A stretch of DNA of 48,872 nt from assembly GCA_017471185.1 (NCBI GenBank), contig JAFUVZ010000035.1, forward strand, positions 1 through 48,872, given 5' to 3'. Origin of the DNA: Bacteroidaceae bacterium (GTDB lineage Bacteria; Bacteroidota; Bacteroidia; Bacteroidales; Bacteroidaceae). The notes beneath the pieces were generated by a model. That model worked only from the letters and a program-made list of their open reading frames with translations, made no database searches and was not told the origin of the DNA. The position numbers were made by a program, and so were the translations under genes. Positions within the stretch are counted from its first letter, which is position 1, and each line of letters begins with the position of its first letter. This document shows positions 16,550-25,215 of this stretch, piece by piece.

Positions 16550-17710
16550 TTAATTAGGCTGGATACGGCCATCGCGGTATTTCACGACCTTGACATTTCC
16601 CGAAGCGTCAGTTTCGGTAAACTCACCGTCTTTCTTACCTTGTTTGAAATTACCCTCCATACGGACACCGTCTTTATCAATGCGGATGCCATGCCCGTCT
16701 TCCAAGCCATTGAGGAAATGACCTTTGTAGCGGGTACCGTCGGTCTGTACCAGCACGCCTTCGCCATTAAACTCGTTGTTCGCCCATTCACCCTCATAGC
16801 TGTCGCCAACGTTCCATCTGTAGGTACCCTTACCATGACGCATGTTTTCATGCCATTCACCCTCATACACGGCACCGTTCTCCCAGGTAAAGGTACCTTG
16901 CCCTTCCTGCATGCCGTTCTTGAAGTTTCCTATGTATTTATTGCCGTTGGCATAATAATAAACGCCTGATCCGGTACGTTCTCCATCAACATAAGTACCT
17001 TCATAGCGGTCACCCGTCTTAAAGGTATAGACACCTTGTCCGTGTTCCATATCGTTGTGCCACTCACCCACGTATTTGTCACCGTTGGTAAACTCAAAGG
17101 TACCCTTGCCTTCACGGAGGTCGGCTTTCCACTGACCGTCATACTTACTGCCATCGTTCCAGGTGAACACGCCACTGCCTTCCTTCTTGTCATTATGCCA
17201 GTCACCCACGTATTTCGCTCCGTTTCGCCAGGTATAAGAGCCTTTGCCCTCACGCTTGTCCTTCTCCCAGCTGCCTACATACACATCGCCTGTGTAATAA
17301 TACATGGTGCCTTCACCATGCTGGTAATCCTGAAACCACATGCCGTCATAACGGTTGTTGTTCTGGAAATAATAGATACCATGTCCATGCTGCTGGTCCT
17401 GATACCATTCACCTTCATATTTCTCGCCGTCAGTAAACACATACACCCCATATCCTTCCCGCTTGCCTTTCACATACTCACCTTCGTAAGTATCGCCGGT
17501 AGGAAATGTGGTCTTACCTTTGCCATTAGGCTTACGGCCTTTCAATTCGCCTGTATAGACAGCTCCGTCGCGGAAAGTATAGGTACCGATCTTAACAGAT
17601 GCGGAAAAAACGCTCTTCACCTTATCAATGATACTGGTCTTTTCTTGGGCAAGAGCAGATGCCGGCAAGAAACACAACAGAGCCAATATGATAGAATAAT
17701 ACTGTTTCAT
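16550..17710 (-). CDS. Secreted MORN-repeat protein
   Basis: Protein of 386 residues with a signal peptide (MKQYYSIILALLCFLPASALA) and then about fourteen tandem 23-residue MORN repeats of the pattern 'GxGxYxxxNGxxYxGxWxxxxxxG' nearly to the C-terminus. MORN arrays form extended beta sheets that bind proteins or lipids; the specific role here is unknown. The start is ATG 17710: a promoter box (TACCTTTG) at 17718-17725 sits inside the longer possible reading frame. This makes the mRNA almost leaderless. The preceding M16 gene ends 64 bp upstream on the same strand. Confidence 0.87.
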   Translation of the reverse strand: MKQYYSIILALLCFLPASALAQEKTSIIDKVKSVFSASVKIGTYTFRDGAVYTGELKGRKPNGKGKTTFPTGDTYEGEYVKGKREGYGVYVFTDGEKYEGEWYQDQQHGHGIYYFQNNNRYDGMWFQDYQHGEGTMYYYTGDVYVGSWEKDKREGKGSYTWRNGAKYVGDWHNDKKEGSGVFTWNDGSKYDGQWKADLREGKGTFEFTNGDKYVGEWHNDMEHGQGVYTFKTGDRYEGTYVDGERTGSGVYYYANGNKYIGNFKNGMQEGQGTFTWENGAVYEGEWHENMRHGKGTYRWNVGDSYEGEWANNEFNGEGVLVQTDGTRYKGHFLNGLEDGHGIRIDKDGVRMEGNFKQGKKDGEFTETDASGNVKVVKYRDGRIQPN

Positions 17711-17717
17711 ACGAGTA

Positions 17718-17725
17718 CAAAGGTA
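17718..17725 (-). promoter_or_regulatory. -7 element of the MORN gene
   Basis: TACCTTTG on the minus strand, only 7 bp before the ATG at 17710, with a T-rich sequence at the -33 position. Predicted transcription would begin within a few bases of the start codon. Confidence 0.6.
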
Positions 17726-17774
17726 AGAATATATCGGTAAAAGAAAAAGAAAGTGGCTATTTTTATGACATTTT

Positions 17775-19049
17775 TTAACCAACTACCACTTCTGTTAAAC
17801 TCTCTTTACATAAAAAAACAGATGCAAGGCGCTGCAAATCCTCTATCGTAGTTTCTGAAACGCCCTGCCAATAGTCATGGAAATAAGAATCAGGAAGTCC
17901 CATAGTATGGACGAAAATCCAAGCGTCAGAAAGAGACAGACGCGATTCGTATGTCCTCAGGATCTCCCCCTTCATGCTGTTTTTCACCAATGACAGTTCC
18001 TCTTCTGACACAGCTTCTTCCTTCAGCCGTTCTATCTGCAAATAAACTTCCTCCAACAGAGGTTTCACAAACTTATGGTCGCAATCTGATATAATCATGA
18101 GCGTATTGTCGATGGGCGTGGGATTTAGGATAGCATAGATACCGTAGGTATAGCCTTTTTCCTCGCGGACAGTTGACATCAGACGGCTTCCAAAGTATCC
18201 GCCCAGCAAAGTAAGCAGTACGCGGAGCCTCACGATATCAGGATGATGCAGGCTGACGGTGGATTTGCCGATACATACGGAACTTTGCACGCTGTCTTTC
18301 ATCTCCATAAACTGGTGTACTACAGGCAATGGAGCGACAGGACGGTTTACGTCACTGCTTACCTCATTGACATTGCCGAAAGGATGACCAAAGAGTGCCT
18401 CCACTTTCTTCAGACAATCTTCTGTAATTCGTCCTGTCAGGTAAACCGACAAGTTGCCGGAATGATAGAATCTCTTGAAATAATCGAGCAGCATATCCCT
18501 ATCTACTCTTTGGAAATCAGAAACTTCAGCAATCTGGCCTAACGGATGCTCCAAGCCATATACCGTACGTTGGAATAGCCTTCTCGCTTGCACTGCCGTC
18601 TGTTGCAATGACACAAGGTGTTTCTGAAGATTGTTGCTTTTAACTACTTCAAGCGCCCCTTGGTCAAACACTGGCTCCTTAATCATTTCTTCCAGCAGAT
18701 CAAGCGTTTGTGGCAAGCTCTTGTTCAATGAATACAAGGTAATGAAAGAATGATTATATGACACACTCAGATCCATCCAAGCCCCGTAGAAATCCAGCTT
18801 CTCCGCAATATCAGCACGGCTGAACCTGCGTGTACCCTCCCGCAACATACGGTTTGTAAAGAGCGATTGCAACAAATAATCCTGATGGAACTTGCCAGCA
18901 TTAAAAACCATGTCAACACGGGTAACCTCCGTATCTCCGGCATCCAGCAGATAAAGCTTCACGCCATTGGGAAGCATACGGCAAACCGGATGCTGGATAG
19001 AATATTCTTCCAAGGTCTTTAACGGGGGTTGCTGGCTCCTGTCTAACAT
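17775..19049 (-). CDS. M16-family peptidase homologue, probably inactive
   Basis: Protein of 424 residues with the M16 (pitrilysin/insulinase) two-domain fold. The second half has the typical GGYFGSRLMSTVREEKGYTYGIYA segment that helps bind substrate. The zinc motif HxxEH expected in the first domain is absent: the aligned stretch reads LFTNRML in SLFTNRMLREGTRRFS. Such non-catalytic M16 proteins usually pair with an active subunit, which is not in the window. No signal peptide, so cytoplasmic. It starts 1 nt after the stop of the FolK-KdsB gene, showing tight coupling. Confidence 0.85.
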   Translation of the reverse strand: MLDRSQQPPLKTLEEYSIQHPVCRMLPNGVKLYLLDAGDTEVTRVDMVFNAGKFHQDYLLQSLFTNRMLREGTRRFSRADIAEKLDFYGAWMDLSVSYNHSFITLYSLNKSLPQTLDLLEEMIKEPVFDQGALEVVKSNNLQKHLVSLQQTAVQARRLFQRTVYGLEHPLGQIAEVSDFQRVDRDMLLDYFKRFYHSGNLSVYLTGRITEDCLKKVEALFGHPFGNVNEVSSDVNRPVAPLPVVHQFMEMKDSVQSSVCIGKSTVSLHHPDIVRLRVLLTLLGGYFGSRLMSTVREEKGYTYGIYAILNPTPIDNTLMIISDCDHKFVKPLLEEVYLQIERLKEEAVSEEELSLVKNSMKGEILRTYESRLSLSDAWIFVHTMGLPDSYFHDYWQGVSETTIEDLQRLASVFLCKESLTEVVVG

Positions 19050-19050
19050 A

Positions 19051-20166
19051 TCAGCTGTGGCTTTTCAAGAATTCTTCCGCACGTTGTAAATCTTGGGGAG
19101 TATCAATTCCAATAGTCTCCACATCAGTCACTCCAACCTTGATGGTATATCCGTTCTCTAACCAGCGTAGCTGTTCCAAGGATTCTGCCAGTTCTAAAGA
19201 AGACTGCGGCAGGGCCGTTATTTCCTTCAAGACATTTGAACGATAAGCATAAAGGCCAATGTGCTTATAATATGTATGGTGTGACAGCCAGTCCTGTTTT
19301 TCCTGATTACGCTGGAAAGGAATGATCGAACGGCTGAAATACAAGGCGTTCATATTCTTATTCACCACCACCTTAGGGGAGTTTACATTCTCTAATGCTT
19401 CAAAGCCATTCTCTACAGTGAACGGCTTCACCAATGTAGCGATTTGTGTACTGTCGTCAAGGAAGCAGGCACGAACGGCTTCAATCTGAGATGGCTGAAT
19501 AAAAGGCTCATCGCCCTGGATATTCACCACCACATCAAAGTGTCCTCCTATCTTAGTCAATGCCTCATAACAACGGTCTGTTCCACTCTTATGGTCAGGC
19601 GATGTCATAATCACCTTGCCTCCGAAAGCCTTGACAGCGTTTTCAATTCGTTCGTCATCAGTAGCCACATAGGCATCATCCAATACGCCAGCCACCTGCT
19701 CATATACCCGTTGAATCACAGGTTTTCCACCCAGCATCGCCAAAGGTTTCGCCGGGAAACGGGTAGAGGCGTAACGGGCTGGTATAATGCCCACAAATCT
19801 GAGTTCCAGCTGTTTCAACAAGCGCTGCACATAAGGCTGCTCCCAATCATGCAGTTTATACCGTTGGTCTCCAGCCTGCAGGATATCTACATCCAGCTTG
19901 ATGATTTCCTCGTATTTCTCCTCAGGAGTCCTGCCAGCCTGGCGCTCTATATCCTTTGTAATGGCTTTCACTTCCTCGAAAGAGAGGTCAGACTCAAACT
20001 TAGCCGCACGGTTCTGAAACCAGTCAGGTCTTTTCACCCCCATCGGTCCTGAAGTCTGCTGACTGCTGAAACGAATGTTTGGGAAATGGCGTATAAGTTC
20101 CTTCACCGCCAGTTCCATATTTTTCTCAGGCTCTGTATTACTGCCTATGCACAATATGTACTTCAT
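19051..20166 (-). CDS. kdsB: FolK-like / KdsB fusion (CMP-KDO synthetase)
   Basis: One reading frame of 371 residues from ATG 20166 that joins two normally separate enzymes. Residues 1-122 resemble the short Bacteroidales FolK (pyrophosphokinase of folate synthesis): CIGSNTEPEKN at the start and KLDVDIL with the probable magnesium aspartates D92 and D94. Residues 123-371 are a full-length KdsB, which activates KDO with CTP for lipopolysaccharide: VGIIPARYASTRFPAKPL, VVNIQGDEPFI, KHIGLYAYR, ELAESLEQLRWLENG. There is no stop or ATG at the junction. Whether the FolK part is active in folate synthesis is unclear because its conserved arginines look partly changed. Confidence 0.88.
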   Translation of the reverse strand: MKYILCIGSNTEPEKNMELAVKELIRHFPNIRFSSQQTSGPMGVKRPDWFQNRAAKFESDLSFEEVKAITKDIERQAGRTPEEKYEEIIKLDVDILQAGDQRYKLHDWEQPYVQRLLKQLELRFVGIIPARYASTRFPAKPLAMLGGKPVIQRVYEQVAGVLDDAYVATDDERIENAVKAFGGKVIMTSPDHKSGTDRCYEALTKIGGHFDVVVNIQGDEPFIQPSQIEAVRACFLDDSTQIATLVKPFTVENGFEALENVNSPKVVVNKNMNALYFSRSIIPFQRNQEKQDWLSHHTYYKHIGLYAYRSNVLKEITALPQSSLELAESLEQLRWLENGYTIKVGVTDVETIGIDTPQDLQRAEEFLKSHS

Positions 20167-20174
20167 TTTAATTG

Positions 20175-20290
20175 AACTTTGAACATTGAACATTGAACAT
20201 TGAATATTGAATATTGAACATTGAAATTATTCATTATTCCCTATTCATTATTCATTATTCATTATTCCCTTTTCATTATTCCCTACTCCC
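20175..20290. repeat. Composite heptamer repeat tract
   Basis: About seven copies of GAACATT (some GAATATT), then GAAATT, then many copies of CATTATT/CATTCCC-type units. It fills the 129-bp gap between the PBP1A and FolK-KdsB genes. The junction GAAATTATTCATTATT is the same as in the tract at 35688-35768. Confidence 0.9.
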
Positions 20291-20295
20291 TACTC

Positions 20296-22617
20296 TTAAT
20301 CAAAGATATCATCCAAGCCCTCAGCTACGGTGTTGTCTGTCATATCCACACCTTCCTCACTGCACGGGTCAAAGTCGGCAGGGAACATGAACTTTTCATT
20401 CGGGTCATAACCCAGCGTCTTGTCCTCCAACACCTGTTTCATGTAAGCTGCCCAGATAGGCAAAGCCATAGAAGCACCCTGTCCGTAAGCCATCGTATCA
20501 AAGTGTATGTCTCGGTTTTCACCACCTACCCAACAACCTGATACTAAAGAAGGCGTAAAGCCCATAAACCAGCCATCGGAATTGGAGTTAGTCGTACCGG
20601 TCTTGCCACCCATGTCGGCAGAAACGCCCAGACGACGGACACGTCCACCTGTACCTTCGTTAATCACAGCCCTCAGCATCACCAGCATCTTATAAGCGCT
20701 CGAAGCACTGATTACTTCCTGCATTTCGGGTGTGAAAGTAGCCAGGATATTACCCTCGTTGTCCTCTATCCGGGACACGAAAACTGGAGCTACACGGATG
20801 CCCCTGTTCGGGAAAGCCGTATAAGCGCTTACCATCTCTCCTACAGAGATCTCGCAAGGACCGAGGCAGAGAGAAACCACCGGATCTATTTCTTGGTTCC
20901 GCACGCCAAAGCTATGTATCAACCGTTTCAGACTGTAAGGGCTGAGTTTGCCCATCAGATAGGCTGTAATCCAGTTGTCGGAATTAGCCAGCCCCCACTT
21001 GATGGTCACGTTTTCACCAATCAGCTTGTTACTGGCGTTACGGGGTGTCCAAGGACGGTTGTTTTCGTCTAATAATGTATATGACACGTGTCTTACCAAA
21101 TCACAAGGCGAGAAACCGTTCTCCATGGCCAAGGTATAAACATAAGGTTTCACGGTAGAGCCTACCTGACGGCGTCCCTTCATGGCCATATCATACTGGA
21201 AATAATTGTAGTTAGGTCCTCCTACGTATGCCTTCACATGACCTGTGCGTGGATCCATAGACATGAATCCTGCCCTGAGGAAATACTTGTAGTAACGCAG
21301 GGAATCAAGCGGTGTCATCACGGTATCCTTTTCACCATTCCAACTCCATACAGACATTTCCATCGGTGTGTTGAAAGCCTTGTTGATTTCTGCATCAGTA
21401 GCGCCAGCCTTCTTCATGTTACGATAGCGGTCGCTTTGCTGCACAGCCCTATCCATGATATCTTTCACTTGTTCGGCTGTAAGGTTTCGTGTAAAAGGCG
21501 CAGTCTTTGACTTTGCTTTCTCCTTAAAGAACTGCTGCTGCAGATCCTTCAGATGACCTTCCACTGCATTCTCGGCATAACGCTGCATACGGCTGTCAAT
21601 GGTTGTATATATTTTCAGACCATCCGTATAAAGGTTATATCTGTTGCCGTCTTTCTTGATGTTCTTCTCACACCAGCCATACAACGGATTCGTTTCCCAA
21701 TCCAATGAGTCCTCGTACCACTGTTGCTGTTGCCAACCCCGGTAGTTTGCTTTGTCAGGCTTCTTGGCAGTCATCACGCCACGCAGATATTCACGGAAAT
21801 AGGTCGCGATACCTTCCTTATGGTCCACACGGTTGTAATGCAGTTCCAAAGGCAATGCCTTCAAGGAATCAAACTCTTGTTCAGTGATGAAACCCGCTTT
21901 CTTCATCTGTCCTAACACCACATTCCTTCGTTCACGAGACCGTTCGTTAAATCTTACGGGATTATACAGTGAAGGGTTCTTACACATACCCACAAGCGTG
22001 GCTGCCTCCTCAGTCTTCAGCTCAGAGGGGTTGCAATTAAAATAGGTATGTGCCGCTGTCTTGATACCCACGGCGTTATTGAGGAAATCAAACTTATTGA
22101 AATACATCGTTATAATCTCCTCCTTGGTATAATATCGTTCCAGATTCACAGCTATCACCCATTCGATGGGTTTCTGCATAGCACGTTCCATCACATTACC
22201 TGCGCTCGGAGAATAAAGCTGCTTTGAAAGCTGCTGTGTCAAGGTACTACCGCCACCGGCGTTTCGCTGCATGAGGATTCCTCGTTTGATAATGGCACGT
22301 ACCAGACCTATGAAGTCAATGCCCGAATGATTGTTGAAACGCACGTCTTCCGTAGCGATAAGTGCGTTCACCAGGTTCTTTGGCAGTTCGTTATAACCCA
22401 CATACACGCGGTTCTCCTTACTGTATGAGTAAGTGCCTAATACCTCACCGTCAGCGGAGATGACTTCAGTAGCGAACTTATAATTAGGATTTTCCAGATC
22501 TTCTACAGGAGGCATATAACCTATCCATCCTTTGGCAATGCCGGTAAAGACCAGCACGAGTGATGCCAGTCCTACCACCAGCAAAACCCATAAAGCTATG
22601 ATTATTTTCTTCAACAT
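20296..22617 (-). CDS. Class A penicillin-binding protein (PBP1A-like)
   Basis: Bifunctional peptidoglycan synthase of 773 residues. A single N-terminal membrane anchor (about 5-27) is followed by a GT51 glycosyltransferase with catalytic E90 (ATEDVRF) and GGSTLTQQLSKQL, then a transpeptidase with S487-K490 (GSTVKPYV), S546-D-N and KTGTT (672-676). It polymerises and cross-links glycan strands in the periplasm. All catalytic residues are present. A -7 box is at 22634-22641. The FolK-KdsB gene follows on the same strand after 129 bp of heptamer repeats. Confidence 0.95.
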   Translation of the reverse strand: MLKKIIIALWVLLVVGLASLVLVFTGIAKGWIGYMPPVEDLENPNYKFATEVISADGEVLGTYSYSKENRVYVGYNELPKNLVNALIATEDVRFNNHSGIDFIGLVRAIIKRGILMQRNAGGGSTLTQQLSKQLYSPSAGNVMERAMQKPIEWVIAVNLERYYTKEEIITMYFNKFDFLNNAVGIKTAAHTYFNCNPSELKTEEAATLVGMCKNPSLYNPVRFNERSRERRNVVLGQMKKAGFITEQEFDSLKALPLELHYNRVDHKEGIATYFREYLRGVMTAKKPDKANYRGWQQQQWYEDSLDWETNPLYGWCEKNIKKDGNRYNLYTDGLKIYTTIDSRMQRYAENAVEGHLKDLQQQFFKEKAKSKTAPFTRNLTAEQVKDIMDRAVQQSDRYRNMKKAGATDAEINKAFNTPMEMSVWSWNGEKDTVMTPLDSLRYYKYFLRAGFMSMDPRTGHVKAYVGGPNYNYFQYDMAMKGRRQVGSTVKPYVYTLAMENGFSPCDLVRHVSYTLLDENNRPWTPRNASNKLIGENVTIKWGLANSDNWITAYLMGKLSPYSLKRLIHSFGVRNQEIDPVVSLCLGPCEISVGEMVSAYTAFPNRGIRVAPVFVSRIEDNEGNILATFTPEMQEVISASSAYKMLVMLRAVINEGTGGRVRRLGVSADMGGKTGTTNSNSDGWFMGFTPSLVSGCWVGGENRDIHFDTMAYGQGASMALPIWAAYMKQVLEDKTLGYDPNEKFMFPADFDPCSEEGVDMTDNTVAEGLDDIFD

Positions 22618-22633
22618 ATTCTAAAAATTTAGG

Positions 22634-22692
22634 CAAAGTTACAGAATTAGTTGGAAAGAAGTAGCGTTTTTTAAATATTTTCGTTACCTTTG
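22634..22692. promoter_or_regulatory. Divergent -7 elements (PBP1A and GH109 genes)
   Basis: TAACTTTG on the minus strand (22634-22641), 16 bp before the PBP1A ATG, and TACCTTTG on the plus strand (22685-22692), 28 bp before the GH109-like ATG. Both match TAnnTTTG exactly; -33 boxes are not obvious. Confidence 0.55.
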
Positions 22693-22720
22693 GCTGTTTA
22701 TAAACTAAATTTAAGATTCG

Positions 22721-24133
22721 ATGACTATGTTTCGTCACATTTTAGGATTATTCCTGGCAGGTTTTCTCATGGCAGGCTGTACATCTTCTACAGAACAGAA
22801 GAGTCCCGTTTTTGAACCCATCAAGACAGTTGTTCCTCCTCGTCCGGCAGGACAGCAGGATGTATTGCAGCTCACTGCTCCCAAGTTAGAGACCGTACGC
22901 GTAGGTTTCGTTGGGCTGGGTATGCGTGGCCCTGATGCTGTTGAGAGGTTTACCCACATTCCTGGCACCCAGGTTGTGGCTTTGTGCGATGTATTGCCTG
23001 AAAATGTGGAGAAATCACAGGAAATACTGCGCAAGGCAGGACTGCCGGAGGCTGCAGCCTACAGCGGAGACACCGAGGTTTTTAAACAGCTTTGTGAGCG
23101 TGATGATATCGACCTGGTTTATATCGCCACAGACTGGATACACCATGTACCGGTAGCTCTTTATGCGATGGAACATGGCAAACATGCAGCGATTGAGGTT
23201 CCTTCAGCTACTTCTTTGGAAGACATCTGGAAGCTGATTGACACTTCCGAACGAACCCGCAGGCACTGCATCCAGCTGGAGAACTGCTGCTATGATTTCT
23301 TCGAGCTTACCACACTGAACATGGCTCAGCAAGGCGTGTTCGGAGAGGTGCTGCACGTGGAGGGAGCTTACCTGCACAACCTGGACCCTTACTGGGAGGA
23401 ATACTGGAACAACTGGCGTATGGATTTCAACCGCACGCATCGCGGTGACGTTTACCCTACCCATGGCTTCGGCCCTATCTGCCAGGTGCTGAACATTCAC
23501 CGCGGTGACCAGCTGCAGACGCTTGTAGCAATGGATACCAAGGCTGTGAACGGGCCTGCCCACATCAAGAAGACCACAGGAGAGACTGTTACAGATTTCA
23601 AGAACGGAGACCAAACGACTACGATGATAAAGACGAAGAACGGGGCCACCATCCTTTTGGAGCACGGTGTAATGACGCCACGCCCTTATAGCCGCATGTA
23701 CCAGGTGGTGGGTACCGAGGGCTATGCCGGCAAATATCCCGTTCAGCAATATTGTGTATTGCCCGGAAAGGTTGACCGCAAGCTATTGCCAGAGAAGTTC
23801 GATGAGCGTTATGAGGTTGTGCTCAGTGGTGAAGACAAAGACCGCCTGGCAGAGGCATACCGTAGTCCGATTCTCACCCAAGACCTTGAGGAAACAGCCA
23901 AAGAGGTGGGCGGACATGGTGGCATGGACTTCATCATGGACTACCGCTTAGTATATTGCCTACGCAACGGTCTGCCTCTCGACATGGATGTGTATGATTT
24001 GGCGGAATGGTGCTGTGTAAGCGAGCTGTCAGCTATTTCCATGGACAACGGTTGTGTGCCTGTAGAGATACCTGATTTCACACGAGGAGGACAAGATAAG
24101 GTTAAGGGCTTTAAATACGCATTTGCACAATGA
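22721..24133 (+). CDS. GH109-like NAD-dependent glycosidase lipoprotein
   Basis: Gfo/Idh-type protein of 470 residues with a lipobox (GFLMAGC, C20), so exported. The Rossmann motif VGLGMRG lies near residue 65, and IATDWIHHVPVALYAMEHGKHAAIEVPSA and PTHGFGPICQVLNI match family GH109, whose characterised members are alpha-N-acetylgalactosaminidases that use bound NAD+. An export signal is normal for this family. ATG 22727 is a possible start two codons later. The stop overlaps the kinase start (ATGA, 24130-24133). Coupling to a hexosamine kinase supports an N-acetylgalactosamine substrate, but this is inferred. Confidence 0.85.
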   Translation: MTMFRHILGLFLAGFLMAGCTSSTEQKSPVFEPIKTVVPPRPAGQQDVLQLTAPKLETVRVGFVGLGMRGPDAVERFTHIPGTQVVALCDVLPENVEKSQEILRKAGLPEAAAYSGDTEVFKQLCERDDIDLVYIATDWIHHVPVALYAMEHGKHAAIEVPSATSLEDIWKLIDTSERTRRHCIQLENCCYDFFELTTLNMAQQGVFGEVLHVEGAYLHNLDPYWEEYWNNWRMDFNRTHRGDVYPTHGFGPICQVLNIHRGDQLQTLVAMDTKAVNGPAHIKKTTGETVTDFKNGDQTTTMIKTKNGATILLEHGVMTPRPYSRMYQVVGTEGYAGKYPVQQYCVLPGKVDRKLLPEKFDERYEVVLSGEDKDRLAEAYRSPILTQDLEETAKEVGGHGGMDFIMDYRLVYCLRNGLPLDMDVYDLAEWCCVSELSAISMDNGCVPVEIPDFTRGGQDKVKGFKYAFAQ

Positions 24134-25215
24134 AAGACTTACTTCATATCGTATCAGAGTTTTGTATCTCTCATAAAGTACGCAGTATCATACCATTGGG
24201 AAACGGTCTGATCAATGATACTTTCTTAGTGAACATCATTGAGCCGGATTCTCCCGACTATGTCCTTCAGCGGATAAACCATCATGTTTTTCAAGACGTT
24301 GAACTGCTGCAAGACAATATAGAGAAGGTAACTCACCACATCCGCCTGAAGCTGACGGAACAGGGAGCGAACGACATCGACTGCAAAGTACTGACACTCA
24401 TTCCTACTCGTGAGGGCAAGACATACTACTTTGACGGAGAGTCATACTGGCGCATAACTGTATTTATCCCCCGTACCCAGACGCTGGATGTCGTGAATGC
24501 ACAGACCGCGGAATCAGCGGGCGAGGCATTCGGGCGTTTTGAATCCATGTTGGCAGATATTCCCTATCCCTTGGGTGAGCCTATTCCTCATTTCCACGAC
24601 TTAGAGTTCCGCTTGAAACAGCTGGATGATGCGATGCGTGAGAACAAGGCAGGCAGACGGGAACAGGTAAAGGATCTCTGCCAATATGTTGTCGAGACGG
24701 GTCCCTCGCTTGCAGCCGCAAATGAATGGCTTCGCAATGGCTTGTTGCCTACCCGTATCTGTCATTGTGACCCTAAAGTAAACAACGTGCTTTTTGATGA
24801 AGACGGCAAGGTGCTTTGCGTCATCGACCTTGATACGGTGATGCCAAGCTACATCTTTTCAGACTACGGTGATTTCTTGCGTACAGCAGCCAATTTCACC
24901 TCCGAAGATGATCCTGACGAGACGAAGGTGGGCTTTAACATGGAGGTGTTCAAGGCATTTACCAAAGGGTACCTTCGCGAAGCAAAGGTCTTCCTCACCG
25001 ATTTTGAGATATCAAAGCTGCCATTCGGTGCATCATTGTTCCCGTTCATGCAGTCTGTGAGGTTCCTCACAGACTATCTCAACGGCGACACCTACTATAA
25101 GACAGCTTATGAGAGCCACAACCTGGTACGCACGAAGAACCAGCTGGCCTTATATGAAAGCGTGTGCAGACACAAACAAGAAATGGAAAGTTTTATCAAA
25201 GGACTGCTCAAATGA
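24130..25215 (+). CDS. N-acetylhexosamine kinase-like phosphotransferase (NahK-like)
   Basis: Cytoplasmic APH/choline-kinase-fold protein of 361 residues. The nucleotide loop GNGLINDTFLV is near residue 25; the catalytic HCDPKVNNVLFD has D214 and N219, and the metal-binding IDLDTVMP has D233/D235. The sequence resembles bifidobacterial-type N-acetylhexosamine 1-kinase, which phosphorylates GalNAc or GlcNAc at C1. It is coupled by ATGA overlaps to the GH109-like gene before it and the AraC gene after it, consistent with phosphorylating the sugar released outside. A generic aminoglycoside phosphotransferase is less likely in this setting. Confidence 0.8.
   Translation: MKDLLHIVSEFCISHKVRSIIPLGNGLINDTFLVNIIEPDSPDYVLQRINHHVFQDVELLQDNIEKVTHHIRLKLTEQGANDIDCKVLTLIPTREGKTYYFDGESYWRITVFIPRTQTLDVVNAQTAESAGEAFGRFESMLADIPYPLGEPIPHFHDLEFRLKQLDDAMRENKAGRREQVKDLCQYVVETGPSLAAANEWLRNGLLPTRICHCDPKVNNVLFDEDGKVLCVIDLDTVMPSYIFSDYGDFLRTAANFTSEDDPDETKVGFNMEVFKAFTKGYLREAKVFLTDFEISKLPFGASLFPFMQSVRFLTDYLNGDTYYKTAYESHNLVRTKNQLALYESVCRHKQEMESFIKGLLK

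Noticed and set aside
17036-17740. Plus-strand frame of 234 codons opposite the MORN gene
   Set aside because: Its valine/phenylalanine-rich hydrophobic sequence is produced by the antisense of repetitive MORN codons.
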